Source of the DNA: Culex pipiens pallens
Lineage: Eukaryota; Arthropoda; Insecta; Diptera; Culicidae
Direction of reading: 5' to 3'
Length of the DNA stretch: 64,000 nucleotides
NCBI RefSeq assembly: GCF_016801865.2
Contig: NC_068937.1
Coordinates: 9,372,157 to 9,436,156 of the forward strand
The notes under the pieces are model-generated. The model saw only the letters and a list, made by a program, of their open reading frames with translations, did not search any database and was not told where the DNA came from. Made by a program: the position numbers and the translations under genes. Below are positions 1 to 11,810 of the stretch, piece by piece; the stretch's first letter is position 1; every line of letters starts with the position of its first letter.

Positions 1-780
1 ACAGTACAGTAACTCAATTTGACATCCCTACTACCTCTGTGACTGCTCCCTTCTGATAAACGTGTGAATTGGCCGCGAAGGTGACAAGTGACTACACCCA
101 GCAAGCCCCAGTAGCCAAATACGGAGAGGGCTTGACTTGAAGGGTGGACTCGTCGTCTCACAGTTGGGTGCTCGGTACTCACTAGGGATGGTGGTTCTGT
201 TGGAGATCTACAGAATAGAGGGGGGACGACTGTTATCGTGTTATCGTGAATTTCTTGCTGACTAGCAGTGTGTTTGTGTTATCAGAGATAACAACAGTAT
301 TGCCAGTGTGTGGCGAACAAACAGGGTAGACTTATCAGGAGGAAAAAACACCTTGCCCACCCTGGAGACCTGCCGTCGACGGGGCAGGGCCCTCAGTTGG
401 AGGCCAGTTTCGGAAGTGGTTAAAAGTGTTGATTGTGTGTGCGCGCAGCAGTTCTTTGGAAATTTGAATATCACTACAATGAAGCTGTTTGTTTTCCTTT
501 GACGGCGACGACGACGACGACGAGAGAATGGATAATCGATCTTGAGTACGAGTTGCAGCTTTTGACTCGCGACGAACTGTTTTGTTTAGATTGTGCGTTG
601 ACCAAAAAAAAAGAAGAAGCGCTGAACTGTTTGGGCAATGTTGGAGGTTTGTTTAGTCAGTTGTGCTGACGCAACGGTTCTGTGACAAGTGGCTGACGAC
701 GATGAGTCATGTGTGAAGGCTGTGAGCTGGAAGTTGGGTTGTGCAAGCTGAAGAAGGGAGTCATATGCTACAGAAGTTGA
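1..780. other. Exon-like or regulatory block before the AT-rich intron
   Basis: This block has balanced base composition and ends abruptly near 780, where poly-A/T intron sequence begins. It holds only short ORFs (64-79 codons) without recognisable protein similarity, so a coding role is not supported. A TCAGTT initiator-like word lies at 657-662, and GTGAGC near 718 could be a splice donor. It may be a non-coding 5'UTR exon or proximal regulatory DNA of a scrib isoform; strand and limits are guesses. Confidence 0.3.
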
Positions 781-3540
781 GAATTTTGTTAAGCATCAGG
801 TTCACATTTTTACACATTTTTTCGGTAATATTACCCAAAAAAGAGTTAATGTTCAATCTACCAAATTTTCAACATTCCAAAATTCAACTTTTTTTGGTAT
901 GTAATTTGATTTATGAAAGATCTGTATTTTTTTCAAATTTCTTGATTTTAACCCGAGACAATTTAAATTTAATGAATTAATTAAAAATAATATTTTAGCG
1001 TGACACTTCACACATTTTTTGATACAGTTTACCGTTTAATTAACAAATCACGGATTTACATTTTTTTTTTAAATAGTGTGCATGATTGTCCATTCCACAA
1101 AAAAAAATCGAAGATTTGCGAAAATGTAAAAAAATGACTAACTCAATAAATTGATGTTTTTTAAGTTTCATAAAGTTTTGTACTATCAATATTTCAGCAA
1201 CTAATGATCCAATATTTAATGTTCAAAATGAAACATTTGTGAAATTTTATGATATCTTCGAAAAAAATATTTTGATTTTTTTCGAATCAGGATTGACTTT
1301 TCAAACGAGTGCAATATTGAATGTTATGCCCTTTTAAAATGTTGGTCTTGATTCCTAATTATATTTTTTCGAGTTTCCTGACATACAAATACAATTTTTT
1401 CAAATATTTTTTTTAGATTTTCTTTCTCAAACCATATTTTTATGAGAAATTTTATAATATTTTCGGAAAGAAATATTTTGAAAATTTTTGAATCAAGGTT
1501 AACATTTCAAATGTGCTTAATATAAAATGCTATGCCTTTTTAAAATGTTTGTTTTAATTCTTAAATTCATTTTTTTTTTCTTGACATTCAATCATTTTTT
1601 TTTTGAAATATATTTTAGATTTTCTTTCTCAAACCATATTTTTTATGTGATATTGTATGATTTTTTCGAATATTTTTTTTTTAATTTTAAATGGGTGTAA
1701 TATTGAATGTTATTCCCTTTAAAAATGTTAGTCTTTATTTCTTAGTATTTTTGTTTCGAATTTCCTGACATACAAACATTTTTTTTAAATATTTGATTTA
1801 GATTTTCTTTCTCAAACCATATTTTTAATGAGAAATTTTATGATCTTTTCGAACAAAATATTTTGATTATTTTTTAAACAAGATTAATATTTCAAATGTG
1901 CTCAGTATTGAATGTTATTCTCTTTTTTTCTCTCTCTCTTTTTGTTAGTCTAGATCGCTAATTTTTTTTTCGAATTTCCTGACATACAAACACAATTTTT
2001 TGTTTTAATATTTTTAGATTTTCATTCTCATACAATATTTTTAAAGTGAAATTCGAATCAAATATTTTTAAATAAGTGACCTTCAAACACATTTTATTTT
2101 TATTATTTTTTGATTTACTTCCTCAAACCATATTTTTTTAATGTGATATTTTGTGATCTTAACGAAAAAAAATATTTGGAAATTTTTTGAATCAAGATGA
2201 ACTTTCAAAATGAGCGTAATATTGAATGTTATTCCATTTTCAAATGTTAGTGTTGATGCCTTATTACATTTTTGATTTTTTACCTTGACATACAAACACA
2301 ATTTTTTTTCAAATACTTTTTATGTAAAATTGTATGATCTTTTCGAAAAAAATATTTTTTAAATTTTTAATGGGTGCAATATTCAATGCTATTCCCTTTT
2401 AAAATGTTAGTCTTAATTTCTTAAAATATTTTTTTCGAATTTTCTGACATTCAAACCATTTTGTTAAATTATTTTTAGATTTTATTTCTTAAACCATATT
2501 TTTATGAGAAGTTTTATGATCTTTTCGAACACAATATTTGGAAAATTTTGGAATGAGGATCAACATTTTAAATTTGCTTAATATTGAATGTTATTCCCTT
2601 TCAAAATGTGAGTCTAGATTTCTAAATACATTTTTTTCTTGACATTCACACAATTTTTTTAATTTTTTTTTATATTTTCTTCTTAAACCATATTTTTTAT
2701 GTGAAATTGTATGATCTTTTCGAATAAAATATTGTTTTTATTTTATTATTCGTCCCGCCCGTGTGGATCAATCGGACCGCGCACTGGACTCACAATCCAG
2801 AGGTCGCCGGTTCGAATCCCGCGGCGGGCGCTCTAAAATTCTTTGTGTAAATATGGGTATTCGGCGCCGTCGCTCCGTGCCATACTTTCATACACTTAGG
2901 AGCCCAGGGCGGCGAAGTCCTTATAGATAAAAAGGAAGACACTAGTGGTTGGTACTAGCAATGGTGGCCGACAGCTATAAAGTCAACTTCGTTTTTTTTT
3001 TATTTTAAAAGGGTGTAATATTGAATGTTATTCCCTTTAAAAATGTTAGTCTTTATTACTTACAATACTTTTTTCGAATTTTGTGACATTCAAACACATT
3101 TTGTTCCATTACTATTAGATTTTCTTTCTTAAACTATATTTTTTATGAAAAAATTTTAAGATTTTTTTGAACAAAATATTTTGAAAATTTTAGAATCAAG
3201 ATTACTATTCCAAATGGGTGTAATATTGCATGTTTTTCTCTTTTAAAAGGTTAGTTTAGATTGATTAATATATTTTTTTCGAATTTCCTGACATTCAAAC
3301 ACAAATTTTGTGATCTTTTCAAACAAAATATTTTGAAAATTTTAGAATCAATATTAACATTTTAAATGGGCGTAATATTGATTTTTACTCCCTTTTAACA
3401 TGTTAGTTTAGATTCCGAATTATATTTTTTTTCAAACTTCCTGACACACAAATACCATTTTTATTTTTAGATTTCCTTTCCCAAGCCAAATTTATAGACA
3501 ATTTTTTTTTTTAATCTTTTGAACAATTTTCTGAAATTTC
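781..3540. repeat. Degenerate long-period AT-rich repeat array
   Basis: Units of very roughly 250-300 bp recur about ten times. Each contains, in order, 'TTCGAATTTCCTGACATACA', 'TAGATTTTCTTTCTCAAACC', 'TTTTATGATCTTTTCGAA', a 'GAATCAAGATTAACATTTCA' segment and 'GTAATATTGAATGTTATTCC'. Copies differ by many substitutions and small indels. No coding potential. A SINE interrupts the array at 2752-2991. Confidence 0.75.
2752..2991 (+). mobile_element. tRNA-derived SINE, copy 1
   Basis: A 240-bp GC-rich element in the AT-rich array. Its first 75 bp fold like a tRNA: a CCCGCC/GGCGGG acceptor-type stem, an anticodon stem CTGGA/TCCAG with a loop reading CAC, and a perfect Pol III B box GGTTCGAATCC at 2809-2819. 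The body ends GCTATAAAGTCAACTTC. Flanks share TTTTTATTTTA (2735-2745 and 2997-3007), a plausible target duplication though low in complexity. A second copy on the other strand lies at 60501-60740. Confidence 0.9.
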
Positions 3541-4540
3541 TGCATTCCGTTTTTGTGCATTTTTTAATCTGCTAAAACTTTTTCACTACCTTCCCTGTGA
3601 CCAAAGAAGCCATTTGGCAGCTGTCCATAAAAATACATGTATGTAAAAATTTAAAAAATCTTTGCCTTTTGAAAGTTTTTTTTATCGATTTGGTGTGCTG
3701 GGCAAAGTTGTAGGTATGGATGAGAACTACACCGAAAAAAATGTGAAATGCTATTTTTAATATAAAAATATATTTCGAAAAATGTAATCAAGCATTTTCA
3801 AATGAAAGGCTTTATTTTAAAATTTTGAAATATTTTTTATTGAAGAGAGCAGGTGATTAACATTATTTCGAAATTTCAAAATATCTTGTAATTATCTTGT
3901 AAAAAGCAGAAAATTTAATAAAATTTTCATTTTTTATATTGAAAATAGAACCATTAGTTGCCGAGATTTAAGTGATAAAAAACGAAGGCAAATCAAAGGC
4001 CTTGTTTATTTTTTTTTTGTTCCAAAAAAGGGCACTTTTCATAAAATTTAAAACTGTTCACGATGTCAAAATTTTACTAAAGTATCTTTTGATTGCAAAT
4101 TTGATTCAACATTAAATAATTAAGCCACATTTTTGTTGGCTTTTTTTTTTGATAATGAGTAGCTTACAACATTTTTTTGCAATTCCGATGAACGCTTTTC
4201 AAATGGAACATCCATTTGTAAAGTAAATTCACCATTCAAATGAGAATAATATTGAAATATGTTACTTTTCGATACTAGTGCTGAAAAGTTCAACTTTTCA
4301 TCAACTTCCTTTCACCAATTTTAGAAAGGCAAATTTATATTTTCCAAAAAAACGATAGCTCAATTCTACAACTTTCCCTTGTAACAATCTGTTGCTGATT
4401 CCCAGCACCTCCCTCGCTGTGGTTTCACCACAAATTTGGCAACCGAAACCCTCACTTTTTCCCTCCTGCCCAGCTTGACAGCTCCTTTCACTGCCAAAAC
4501 TCAATCACGAACAAACTTTCCGGTGTACGTACAATGTTGC
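3541..4540. other. AT-rich intergenic or intron DNA, nothing recognised
   Basis: AT-rich sequence with scattered homopolymers. From about 4360 the composition becomes more balanced towards the putative promoter. No ORF, RNA gene or transposon ends were recognised. Confidence 0.6.
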
Positions 4541-4596
4541 ACTTGATTCGGTTCCACCCTTCCCTCCCTCGCAAACCACAACCCAGGTTCTCGTCG

Positions 4597-4609
4597 TCAG
4601 TCGTCAGTC
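4597..4609 (+). promoter_or_regulatory. scrib: Putative promoter: two initiator motifs for a short scrib isoform
   Basis: Two adjacent copies of TCAGTC, a perfect match to the arthropod initiator TCAGTY, lie at 4597-4602 and 4604-4609. They sit about 175-190 nt upstream of the first ATG of the 4784 exon, in a locally GC-richer block. No TATA box is seen 30 bp upstream and no convincing DPE downstream. This would start an mRNA whose protein lacks the LRR domain. Confidence 0.45.
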
Positions 4610-4783
4610 ACACTGGAAGAAGTTTTTCAATCCGTTTCGTTTCGACGACTCAATTTTTGATTGAGAAGCGACTTTCGTAATTAAATTTCCCCTTTTCAAA
4701 AAAAAAACTTTATTGTTTCGACGTGTTTGTTCAATTCTCGGCGGTTAGTAATTATTAATTGGTGAAACTCAAAAAAAAAAAAA

Positions 4784-5111
4784 ATGTACTCGGTGAAATT
4801 CAAAGTGAACGACGAGCACCACCGTCGAAGGGGGCTGTTTGGCAACACTGCCAGCAATGGCAGCAGCAGTAACGGTTCGAGACGACCGTCTACCGGATCG
4901 CTGGGACGGAACTTGCGGTCACCGACGCCGTCGGTCATGTCCACGGGATCGAGCAAGAGCCTGAACAGCATTTTGACCAACGGAAAGGGGAAGAAGAAGA
5001 CGTCCAAGGATGATAAGCGGAGGATTCGGATTGTTACCAGCGTGAGACCGTCGGAAAATGGCGGAAATGGGCAGAATTTCAGCCCTTTTGGGCAGAGGAA
5101 GCAATATCGGG
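4784..5111 (+). CDS. scrib: scrib alternative first coding exon (LRR-less N-terminus)
   Basis: ATG at 4784 opens 109 codons plus one base, ending at a strong donor (ATCGGG|GTGAGT). The peptide starts MYSVKFKVNDEHHRRRG. It is rich in Ser, Gly, Asn and basic residues, with SRRPSTGSLGRNL, a GKGKKKTSKDDKRR cluster and no folded domain, so it looks like a disordered, phosphorylatable head. The intron phase is 1, exactly what the PDZ1 exon at 14875 needs, and the joined frame reads on into PDZ1. The ATG follows a run of A, a favourable insect context. I do not recognise this N-terminus from another species. The isoform assignment rests on phase, donor strength and the upstream initiators. Confidence 0.65.
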
Positions 5112-8100
5112 GTGAGTTTAGGTGATATTTTGAATTTTAAAAGATTTGGCTGTACAAGTTTGCTTTGTTTTGACAGATGTCACTTTGACAGCAGGGTTGC
5201 CAGTTTTTCAATTTTTGATTTAAAGAAAAAAAAATATTTGAATTCCAGTTTTTTTCATTTTTCAGGTCTAAGACTGTTCTTTGTTTTGACAGACATCAAT
5301 TTGACAGCAGTGCAGCCAGTTTTACAAATTTATTATTAATCCCACATTTAGAGTTTTAAATTTATAAATTTATTTCTAAAGGGGAAAACAATCTACATAA
5401 TTGAACAATTTTGACTCAAATCAATTTTAAAAGCAATGTTGCCAGTTCATCAGAAATCAACAAAAATGCTCAAAAATAAATCAATTTCAGCTCTCCCCGC
5501 ACAATGAAAACAATAATTTTCCGCGAGCGAGCTTCTCTCCCTCTGGAGAGGGGAGCTTGAACAAACAACCGACAACGCACCCATTTGCGTTCTAATTTGC
5601 CAGACACTCGACCCCGAAAAAAAAATATGGAAGAACGTACGCTGATTTTGTGTACACCTCTAACCCGTCACCTGCCCTGTCCCGCGCCAAGTTACCCCAA
5701 CCTGGAGGTTTATTACGTGCGTTGTCAGTGCAGTGCGAGTACTGCTTTTTCTTTCGTTTTTCTATATTTAAAAAATATGTGGTGGAGTAAGCGCGTGAAT
5801 CCGATTGGAAGAGAGCGAACCCTTAAGTGTCCCGGGAATGTTGGAAAAAAAAGCATTTGGTTCCCTTTTGACAGCAGTGTTTCCAGTTTTCCCGAAATAT
5901 TCACATCAAATTTCAAAGTAATTTTTCAAATGAACATTACCATAAAAAAAAGGTCCTGAAAAAAGTTCAAAAAGTATAAACTTGATTTTGAAGATTTTTT
6001 GGCACCAGTGCTGCCACTTTCTCTGAAAATGTGTTAAAATTTGTGAAGTGCACTTTAAAATTATAATAAAAAGCAAAAAAAAACAAATTTACAAATTTAG
6101 AAATGTATGAGAAAAGAGCATGCATCCCATTTAACCAACAAAAAAAATTGACAGCATATTTTATATTTTAGCAGGTAGTGTTTCTCTCACATTTTTGAAA
6201 TTATGAAGTACACAGTATTAGTATTAATCAGAAGGGAAACGGAAGTGGAATCCTAAAAATTGGCTTTTGATTTTTTTTTACTGCACTGGGACATTTATGC
6301 TAACAGGGACAGTGCAGTGCTGCCAGGTTTCCCTGAAAATTTGTTTCAGTTGATGGAGTGCACTTTAAAGATATAATTCAGATGGGAAACGAGCATGCAA
6401 TCCTAAAATGTTCAAAATTTAAGTTGAAAAAAATAAAGTTAAAACCAAAGATTGTAACTGTTATGACAGCAGTGCTGCCAGTTTCTCTGAGATATTTTCA
6501 TTTCTTATAACAAAACAAAACTTCAAATTTACAAATCGCTAGAAAAGAGTATTTATTCACAAAAAAAATCGTCAGCATATTTAACATTTTTTCCAGCAGT
6601 GCTGCCAGTTTCTCTAAACTGTTTTGTTAAAATTATGAAGTCCTCAATATTAGCAATAATCAGATATGCAACCCTAACCTGACCAGAGAATGCAATAAAG
6701 TAAAAACCAGAGATTTAAACTTAATGTTCAGCAGTGCTGGCAGTTTTTCGGATTATTTTTATTTAAATTCCAATAAAAAATATAATTATAAAAATACAAA
6801 ACGTAGGTAATTAAACAATTTATAATAAACGAGCATGTGACCCAGCCAATCACAAAAAAATGACATTTATTTCAAATTAGTGGACAGCAGTGCTGCCAGT
6901 TTTCCTGAAACATTTAGTTTAAATAATGAAGAACATTCTCCGAATATTAGTTTTCTTTAAAAAACGAAGGATAAGTTTTTAAAAGCACGCAATGAAAACT
7001 ACAAAAATGTGGTCAAATAATGCCTTTTTGAAAAAAAAAACTTTAAAAAATTACTAAAAGTAATTTTAAAATGGTTTTTTGGTTCAAGCTAAAAAAAATC
7101 ACCTTTCTGGGTTACTGCAGGTTCAAAAAGAACATAAAGTTTCTCATAAAATTATATGTCTCTCATTTTTCGATACTTGAGTAAAAACAATTTTTTTAGC
7201 TTTTTTAAATGATTTTTTTTTTTTTGATATTGATTATGCCATCAATTGGGCGTCCAATTTTACACAATTGTTTTTCAATCTTTTCACGGTTTCAAACGTG
7301 TCTTAGTTAAATTCCAGAAAAATGAAAGGGGCGTTCCGCCCCATTCTCACGAGATATCGCATTACCCCTTAGAGGAAAGTTTCTCGGAAATCGAAGTTGA
7401 TTTTTTATAATATTTATGGCAGCAGTGCTGCCAGTGCAAATAATTGTTTTTCAGTTTTCTTCATGCTTTTGTTGTAACATCATTGAAATTCCAAATAACA
7501 CTAAATCCAGGAAAGGCACAAGCCAAAATTTCATTTTTTTTAATAAGGCAGTGTTGCCAGCTTTCATGAAATATTTGATTCTAATTTGAAAACATGCCTT
7601 CCAGCTACAAAAATCAAACGATGCTTCAATAGCATTAAAATATACAAGTGTCCTAAAAATTGAAAAAAATCAAAAATAAAGTTTTTTTTTTCAAATACAG
7701 TGCTGCTAGTTTTTCTGATTTTTTTTTTAATTCTTGTGTTAAATACATCTTTAAGTAAAAAAAGTAAAAAAAAGTTTTTGAAAAAGGGGGTAACTCGATT
7801 CTCTTAGGAACGCATCAATAATTGACACTTGAAAAAACGTATTGAAAAAAAAACATTTTTGACCACAGTGCAGCCAGTTTACCCGTGTTAGTGGGTTCTT
7901 ATTTTTAATCGCATCTTCAAGAATCTATTAAGACAAAAAATCCCATAAGTCCAATAAACTCTAAAAATATGTCAATTCACTTTAGTAAAAATATGTTTGT
8001 TAGCAGTGCTGCCAATTTTCCCTGAAATGATTATTTCTAATTATAAAGCATGCCTGAATTGTCTTGGGGGAAAAAAACATAAAAATACTCTTTTGAGGGC

Positions 8101-8340
8101 AGTGCTGCCTGAGTTTCTCCTAATGTTTATCTTTAACTTCTTTAATTTTAAAGCCTTCTGCAATTTACTGTTATTTCATATAGAAAAAGGTGATTTTACA
8201 TTGCAGTGTTGCCAGTTTCACAACTTTGTTCAAACTGAAAAATTTTGAAGAAAAAGGTTAAATTTTGATGAATGATGCTTCAAACTCCCAACCAGTGTTG
8301 CCAAAACATTTAACAAAATTATTAATTTTTTGACATTTAA
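5112..8340. repeat. Intron filled with dispersed CAGCAGTGCTGCCAG words
   Basis: AT-rich intron in which the word (GA)CAGCAGTGCTGCCAGTTT, often followed by TTCTGAAA, recurs every 100-150 bp. Examples lie near 5194, 5307, 5870, 6312, 6466, 6595, 6729, 6883, 7420, 7547, 7700, 7864, 8001, 8098 and 8203. Sequence between the words aligns poorly. Further copies lie in later parts of the same intron (8294-12250). No coding exons are seen. Confidence 0.8.
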
Positions 8341-9400
8341 GTGCTCCCTCCTCATACAACCCAGTGCAAAAAAAACAAGTCAACTGTTTTGACTAAATCG
8401 ACTCGCACGGCACGACTGACTGGTGTAGCATTCCACCAGCATTCGTCAGCGTCGTGTGAAGTTTCGTGGCGGGCAGGAATCAATTTTGCATGTTTTTATT
8501 TCATTTTTTTATTTGATAAGAAATCACCACCACTTATTCCAAGACATTCACACACACACACTTGCTCCTCAGAAAATGTCTCACCAATCGGCGATGATGA
8601 TGGCATCGATAACGAGGGTGAACCTTGATTCGATTTCGGTTCGTTTTGTTATTAGGAAGAGACTCTTGAGTTCTCTCTTTATTAGCGCGGCAGGAAATAT
8701 GAAACGGCGAAATGTCGTCATCATCACAGGCGTCGTCGGCGAGCAGATTAATTCCACTTCATTATTGGGTGTTTATGTTCGGCGATTTGCTATGGCTAAC
8801 CAAGATTTAATAAGATGATTGAATTTCATTAGGACTTTGGTGGGAGAATTAGAGTCTGGGAAGCTGGCAACACTGTATTTTTGAATTTTTTGTGTAAATT
8901 TTGATAGCAGATTAAAAAAAAATAAAAATACAATTTAAAATCATCGAATGCAGTGTTGCTAGTTTAACTTTTTGTCCAGAGCAATGTTGCCAAATATTCT
9001 ATTTTTTTCATTTTCCGCAAAATAACAACAAAACCAACAATCGAGACGGTGACATCACCCCCTTTACGAGACCACTTGGCTTCCATCTGGGGAAGCACTT
9101 CTGGCAGCCAGTGGCCATTGGTCATCATTGGCAATGGCCAGTGCCCATAAACAAAAGGCCGCCGGAAAGTCCGCGTTTTGTGGTGTGTGTGAGTGTGGTG
9201 GACCTCAATCATAAAATCCCAGCACACTCCTCCCACATTGTTTCAGGCTTGAATTGCCCGGAGAGAGGTTCGCAAATCTCGCCTCTTTGCCCGAGTAATC
9301 GTTTGTATTTTAAAATCAATAAACTGGTGAAATGTACCGTGAAGGAGACGAGGGGGTGAATGATGAGTAGGTTGGAGGGTGTAAATAAAAAAAAAACGAA
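8341..9400. other. Less AT-rich island inside the intron (possible regulatory DNA)
   Basis: Two blocks, about 8341-8860 and 9040-9365, stand out from the repeats by balanced composition. One holds CACACACACAC and GATGATGATGG runs. The other holds a near-inverted pair GGCCATTGG...GGCAATGGCC at about 9110-9141. Short ORFs show no recognisable domains. These could be enhancers or unrecognised non-coding exons. Confidence 0.35.
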
Positions 9401-9540
9401 ATATTCAAATTCAAATAATTTTTTTTTAATTTGTGTAAATATTTAACAAAACGGCGGATTATAATAATATCAAGATTTGTTCACAGCATTTAATTTTTTA
9501 ATTCTATCGAAAAATAGTTTTTTTTAATATAGTTTTTTTT

Positions 9541-10410
9541 AAAGAGTGCAAAATTTAATAACTAAAGTTTCCTCTGAAAACCGTATTTTAATATTTATAT
9601 GTAAATATTATAAATATTAAAATACGGTAGGCACACTAATTGAATGCTTTATGATCTTTTCATTTTTTGACATGAAATGAGTGATTTCAGCGTAATTCAG
9701 GTTTTATTAATTTTCCAATCATTACAGTTTTTGACCTGAAATACCCTAATTCCAGAAAAATACGTTTTGGAAATAGATTTTTTGTTAGAATGTTATTTTA
9801 AATTTGAAAAAATGTTGAAATTTCAACATTCTAAATTTATTGAATTTTTCCAAAATCACAGTTAAACAAAAACCTAAAATTTAAAAAATAGGCCTTTTTG
9901 TAAACAATTGTAAAATTTGCAATATGAGTGTCAAATGAAGTCGTTACTGTTAAGACTTTACAACATTACATATTTTGACCTGAAATATGTAGTAACATAA
10001 TTTTTTTTTTAACTAAAATCTCTTTTGTTTTTTTAATACTCATGTATGGAAAAGTGTGCAAAATTTACTAACTAAAGTTTTATAAACAATTTTTTTTTTA
10101 ATATTATGATTTATAATATTTACAAAATGGCAGTCACACGTATTGAATGCTTGATGATCTTTCCATTTGTTGACATGAAATGTGTGATTTCAGCGAAATT
10201 CGGGTTTTATTACCTTTCCAAATATTACAGTTTTTGACCTGAAATACCCTAATTCCAGCAAAATACGTTTTGGAAATAGATTTTTTGTTAGAATGTGATT
10301 TTAAATTTGAAAAAATGTTGAAATTTACAACATTCTAAATTTATCGATTTTTTCCAAAATCACAGTTAAACAAAAACCTAAAATTTTAAAAATAGGCCTT
10401 TTTGTTAACC
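9541..10410. repeat. Tandem direct duplication, units about 360 bp apart by about 505 bp
   Basis: The segment from about 9541 to 9905 is repeated at about 10051 to 10404. Shared landmarks are GTGCAAAATTTA, 'GATTTCAGCG', 'CAGTTTTTGACCTGAAATAC', 'AAATACGTTTTGGAAATAGA' and 'AAAAATAGGCCTTTTTG'. The first copy also holds a perfect 20-bp inverted repeat (9580-9599 with 9609-9628, core CCGTATTTTAATATTTATA). No ORF. Confidence 0.8.
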
Positions 10411-11810
10411 TGTAAGGCCTTTTTCAAAACTTGAGTAGATTTTTTTTTAAATGCAAACCTCAAACCATCTTTTGTTAAAAATGCTAAAGCGGTTCAAATT
10501 TTCATAATTAGCTTAATTTTCTCATTGTTCCCTCGAAAATTGGGTTTCACTTGTTCGTGCGGTGCCTGCAAGCATGCATATATGCTTTTGTATGTGTGCC
10601 CCGTATGTTTAAAACTCGATAAATTCGAGCTTTCCCCGAGAGCTCCGTGTAGCTGATCCATCCCCGCTCAGATTTCCCACCGACACCACTCCCACTTCAC
10701 GGTATGGACAAAGTTCAGCGGAGCGTGTGCGAATTACCAACCTTGTCGTCATCCGGGAACACTCCGTGCTAACCCTTGGTTGGCGTTATTTGAAATGTTT
10801 GGAAAACTTGACAATTTTGACAGCAGTGCTGCCAGTTTTGCTTTTTTTGTGGCTTTTTAAGGTCTTTAAATAAATATTAGGTTGAAAACATTTTTAACTG
10901 GAAAATAAGAGACCAACAAAAAAACTAAAAACTGAATTTCTGGCAGCACTTCTTTTGTCAGTGCTGCCAGCTTATTGTAAAAAAAACTTTTTTTAATTAA
11001 ATTAATTTTTGCTTAATTTTATTCTATGCTCAAATTACTTTGACTTCTGATTTTGACAGCAGTGTTGCCAGAAATTCAAATCTCAAAATTTACTATTTTT
11101 TTTTAATTCGAATATCAAGGGTTACCTCCCAATTTTCAACCTAAAGCTCGAGAACACCTCATCCGATTCAATTTATAAGTGAGCAGCATCAACAAACCGT
11201 TTTTTGTCGACTTTTCAGTAAATAGAGTAAATCACCTCCTCGCTGGCAGCACTGCACTGCAAGGTGCACACAGACGTTTTTCGAAGCACAAAAAAAGGAG
11301 TGTTCAACTTTATTGGATTTTTGCATGCCACAGGTTGTTGGTGCCTACTTTCGGGCGTTGGTGAAGGGAAAGTTGGCACTTGTTACACACAGAAACAAAA
11401 AAAAAAACACCGTCAGTGAGACGATTTTCGGAGCAGCGTTCTCTGCACACTCTCGGTGAATTGGGGCTCAAATTTCAGAGGTTCTTCCCCGGGATAAGCA
11501 AACGATAAATCACGCCCCGGAGAAATGTTGTTTAGGTTATTGGAGCTGCTGGTAGGGATGTCTATCACTGCACACGTGTGTTTGTACTACTTTTTGCTAC
11601 TGCTGCAAGGAGAATAAATTGGATGACCTACGGAAAGATTGCCAGACAAGTGATTGACTGCAGCAATTTGGGGCTTGGCAGAGTGAGGGCGAAATTTGTG
11701 AGGTTGAAGTGTAATGTGGAAGATTGAATTTCATTTGTGGTTGGAAAGAGGAAAACGGCAGTAATGGGAACACTGCTGTCAAAAGAGTCGAAATGTTGTT
11801 GTCTTCATGC
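10411..11810. other. Intron with unique-looking islands
   Basis: Balanced-composition islands (about 10520-10790 and 11150-11800) are separated by AT-rich stretches carrying more CAGTGCTGCCAG words (near 10822, 10957, 11057 and 11245). No exon could be supported. Confidence 0.4.

Noticed and set aside
2752..2830. Possible functional tRNA gene (CAC anticodon loop, perfect B box)
   Set aside because: The tRNA-like part continues into a 240-bp body, is flanked by duplications and has a second copy at 60501-60740; it is a SINE head, not a tRNA gene.
8341..8818. Overlapping plus-strand ORFs of 95 and 120 codons as a host exon
   Set aside because: No recognisable domain and no convincing acceptor/donor pair with matching phase; kept only as a balanced-composition island.
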